Source: Comamonas testosteroni (GTDB lineage: Bacteria; Pseudomonadota; Gammaproteobacteria; Burkholderiales; Burkholderiaceae_C). Taken from it: a stretch of DNA of 64,000 nt. Positions 62,103-64,000 of the stretch are shown here, one piece after another (position 1 is the stretch's first letter; each line of letters begins with the position of its first letter). A program made the position numbers and the translations under genes. Where the stretch lies: NCBI RefSeq assembly GCF_030505195.1, contig NZ_CP129673.1:1-64000 (forward strand), read 5' to 3'. The notes beneath the pieces were generated by a model. It searched no databases. It saw only the letters and a program-made list of their open reading frames with translations, and had not been told where the DNA came from.

Positions 62103-62614
62103 AGCTCATTGTCAAGAAGCAGGCTTGGAAGGTCTATATACCTAAGATGGCATCAGTCGCTCTTGTCATACTTCTTGGCGGTGCTGCATTTATGACTAGA
62201 TTTCGTATTGGAATCGATTCTCAAATAGATAGGTGTATACCAAATTATTCGGTATACCTTATTGATCTTAACAATAATAATCTTGAGAAAGACAATATAT
62301 ACGCATTCAAGGCTAAAGGACTCCAACCGTTGTTTAAGGATGGAACTTGGATGGTTAAATATCTTCGTGCAATTCCTGGTGATGTGGTCGAGGTGAGTCC
62401 GCTGATGGATGTGAAAGTTAACGAACGGACACTGGCAAGCGGTTTGCCACTGATTATGAAAATTGGTGGAAATGAGAAGAACTTTGTGGGAAAGAAGAAG
62501 CTTTTGGATGATCAATTCTGGGTTATGGGCAGCAGCTTCACCAGCTTTGATTCACGTTACTGGGGAACCATCAAACAGGAGCAAATAATTGGTCGCGCAT
62601 ATCCGATTTTCTAA
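62099..62614 (+). CDS. traF: TraF/TrhF signal peptidase-like protein (S26)
   Basis: This 171-residue S26-type protein has an N-terminal membrane segment (VALVILLGGAAFMT), the conserved Lys segment MVKYLRAIPGD and the end motif DSRYWG. Where S26 peptidases have Ser before the Pro (S-x-x-P type) it has RCIP, so the nucleophile position appears to be Cys. It may process the pilin. Overlaps trbI by ATGA and traW by 26 bp. Confidence 0.75.
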   Translation: MKLIVKKQAWKVYIPKMASVALVILLGGAAFMTRFRIGIDSQIDRCIPNYSVYLIDLNNNNLEKDNIYAFKAKGLQPLFKDGTWMVKYLRAIPGDVVEVSPLMDVKVNERTLASGLPLIMKIGGNEKNFVGKKKLLDDQFWVMGSSFTSFDSRYWGTIKQEQIIGRAYPIF

Positions 62615-63824
62615 GGCGATTTCGCTTCTACTGCTTATTGGAGCTACTTACCCATCGATGGCCTCCGACCTCAAAGCAGCTGATGTCGAGATGATGCAGA
62701 GAGGCAAGGACAAAGCGATAAGCGGTGCATCCCTGCTGGATCTCAGTACCCTCCAGAACAAGCACATGAGTGCAGCAGACAGCGATGCTCGGCAGTTCTA
62801 CGAACAGCTGAAAGAACAGGGGCGCATACAGATGAGCACGCCAGGGCAAAGCTCTGCACCTGGCCAGCAGCCTAAGGACCAGACGGATAGCTATACCTCT
62901 CTTGTCTTTGCATCGTTCTCCCTCGGTGAAGCGGCAATGAAAGAGCTGATGGATGATGTCGCTGGTCGTAGAGATAGCGTCATCGTCCTGCGCGGCGTGG
63001 CTCCAGGCGAGAGCTTGGCCAAGGGAATCGCCAGAGTCCAATCGATGGCAGCGAGCAGGAAGGTGATGCCTAGCATCATCATCAATCCGACGCTATTTCA
63101 AGAATTCAACGTCAACGTTGTGCCAACTGTGGTGCTTTTGAATAAACCTGACAAAAGCAAGAACTACAAAGTCAAGTCAAGAGTTTCAGGGATTGGCTCT
63201 GTTGATTGGCTTAAGAGAAAATTTGCCGAGAATAATAAAGTCGAACAAGGTAACTACGGGCCTACAAGAGATATATCAGAACCAGACATCATCGAAGTGG
63301 CTAAGGCTAGGATCGCATCGATTGATTGGGATGAGAAAAAGAAAAATGCAATTAAGAACTTCTGGAAGAATCAGAAGTTCATACCATTGCCTACGGCGAA
63401 TGAGGATGCTAAAAGAATAATTGATCCGACCGTCTTGGTGGCGAAGGATATTTCTTCAGCAGACGGGAAAGTTATTGTGAAGTCCGGCACTTCAATTAAT
63501 CCATTGAATTTGCGTTCATTCACACAAGCGGTAATAGTCTTCAATCCAAATGATCCTTGGCAAAACCGATTTGTGAAGTTGAAGGCAAGAGAGCTTTTGA
63601 AAGAGAAGAACGTATCTTCAATTTCATACATTGCTACTGAGATCAGTATTGAAGACGGTTGGAAGTCATATAAAAACATCACTGAGTCACTTGGCGCTCC
63701 AATTTTCCTTCTGACTCCTGATGTTAGAAATAGGTTTGAACTTCGTGTGACCCCCTCCGTAATTACAGCGAGAGACAGAAAATTCGAAGTTGCAGAGTTC
63801 AAGAAGGTGGAGACTCAAAAATGA
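62589..63824 (+). CDS. traW: TraW/TrbC fusion-type pilus assembly protein (TTG start likely)
   Basis: This 411-residue periplasmic protein has a signal peptide (AISLLLLIGATYPSMAS). An N-terminal TrbC-like thioredoxin-like part follows (SYTSLVFASFSLGEAAMKEL ... SRKVMPSIIINP). The C-terminal half is TraW-like (DPTVLVAKDISSADGKVIV; PSVITARDRKFEV). AGGAG lies seven bases before a TTG at 62589; no better ATG is near. Such a joined TrbC-TraW is usual for SXT/IncA/C-type systems. Confidence 0.78.
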   Translation: MVAHIRFSKAISLLLLIGATYPSMASDLKAADVEMMQRGKDKAISGASLLDLSTLQNKHMSAADSDARQFYEQLKEQGRIQMSTPGQSSAPGQQPKDQTDSYTSLVFASFSLGEAAMKELMDDVAGRRDSVIVLRGVAPGESLAKGIARVQSMAASRKVMPSIIINPTLFQEFNVNVVPTVVLLNKPDKSKNYKVKSRVSGIGSVDWLKRKFAENNKVEQGNYGPTRDISEPDIIEVAKARIASIDWDEKKKNAIKNFWKNQKFIPLPTANEDAKRIIDPTVLVAKDISSADGKVIVKSGTSINPLNLRSFTQAVIVFNPNDPWQNRFVKLKARELLKEKNVSSISYIATEISIEDGWKSYKNITESLGAPIFLLTPDVRNRFELRVTPSVITARDRKFEVAEFKKVETQK

Positions 63825-64000
63825 TTACCTTCTTGCCGGTCTTTCAACCTATCAAGAATGTCTCAGACGGATCTAGTCTGTGTGCTGAGGTGCTATCAAG
63901 ATGGAAGACTCCAGACGGTAGGCTCCATGCGCCAGGGCAGCTTAATTTGAATCGAATTGACTGGCGGAAGATCGACAGAGGGGTAATAAATTACCTGCTT
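63821..64000 (+). CDS. EAL-domain protein, partial at the window edge
   Basis: It begins with an ATGA overlap with traW at 63821 and is cut off by the window after 60 codons. The start ITFLPVFQPIKNVSDGSS then LCAEVLSRWKTPDGRLHAPG matches the first conserved block of EAL (cyclic-di-GMP phosphodiesterase) domains, with E-V-L in place of E-A-L. No sensor domain precedes it. Translational coupling to traW puts it in the pilus operon. Whether the catalytic residues are complete cannot be seen. Confidence 0.7.
   Translation, partial: MITFLPVFQPIKNVSDGSSLCAEVLSRWKTPDGRLHAPGQLNLNRIDWRKIDRGVINYLL

Noticed and set aside
2000..64000. CRISPR arrays, tRNA or rRNA genes
   Set aside because: No regularly spaced repeats of CRISPR type and no tRNA- or rRNA-like sequences were recognised in the read.

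Overview
The window looks like 64 kb of a conjugative plasmid from a betaproteobacterium, most likely Burkholderiales (Comamonadaceae-like). This is inferred from the moderate-to-high GC, the codon use and the plasmid gene families; no chromosomal marker is present. It opens with an iteron-type replication origin and a Rep_3-type initiator, and it ends inside an F-type conjugation operon. Partition genes and the rest of the transfer genes (traU, traN, traF/H/G) are not seen and should lie outside.

Layout. 1-1950: origin (22-bp iterons, DnaA-box-like site) and rep. 2.0-9.5 kb: small accessory genes, an orphan DNA cytosine methyltransferase, a ParB-like-fold protein and a SWIB-domain protein. 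9.6-11.9 kb: an SOS-controlled umuDC pair with a perfect LexA box. 12.0-17.4 kb: a set of unrelated genes, including a DndC-like PP-loop protein, each preceded by the same short GC-rich leader; a longer 5' element is also duplicated. 17.5-21.9 kb: genes mostly on the minus strand, including an Abi_C-domain protein, a fertility-inhibition-like protein and a HigBA toxin-antitoxin pair. 21.9-25.9 kb: two identical inverted copies of a 1283-bp IS3-family element flank a 1.3-kb segment that has been inverted. Flipping it back restores a broken gene with a 3-bp target duplication. 25.9-30.6 kb: small secreted, membrane and hypothetical genes, plus a stand-alone HEAGH (M41-like) protein. 30.8-42.0 kb: two tandem giant secreted Ig-like proteins, each about 1850 residues. 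42.1-47.2 kb: small genes, topoisomerase III and a lipoprotein, mainly on the minus strand. 47.3-64.0 kb: transfer genes in the order traI (MOB-H relaxase), traD, an unknown gene, a DUF4400 gene, traL-E-K-B-V-A, dsbC, traC, trbI, traF, traW/trbC and the start of an EAL-domain gene.

How it fits together. The transfer genes follow the SXT/IncA/C/IncHI-like order. DsbC and the periplasmic disulfide-bearing Ig-like proteins are plausibly connected. A perfect palindrome, TTTTTCGCATGCGAAAAA or a slightly shorter form, recurs at four places: at a start codon near 2.87 kb, upstream of the coiled-coil/giant-protein region, upstream of traL, and at the dsbC start. It is a strong candidate for a plasmid-wide operator. 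The repeated leader at 12-17 kb suggests a second, probably RNA-level regulon. The most unusual items are this palindrome set, the leader regulon, the tandem giant Ig-like proteins, the IS-mediated inversion and the EAL-domain gene inside the pilus operon.
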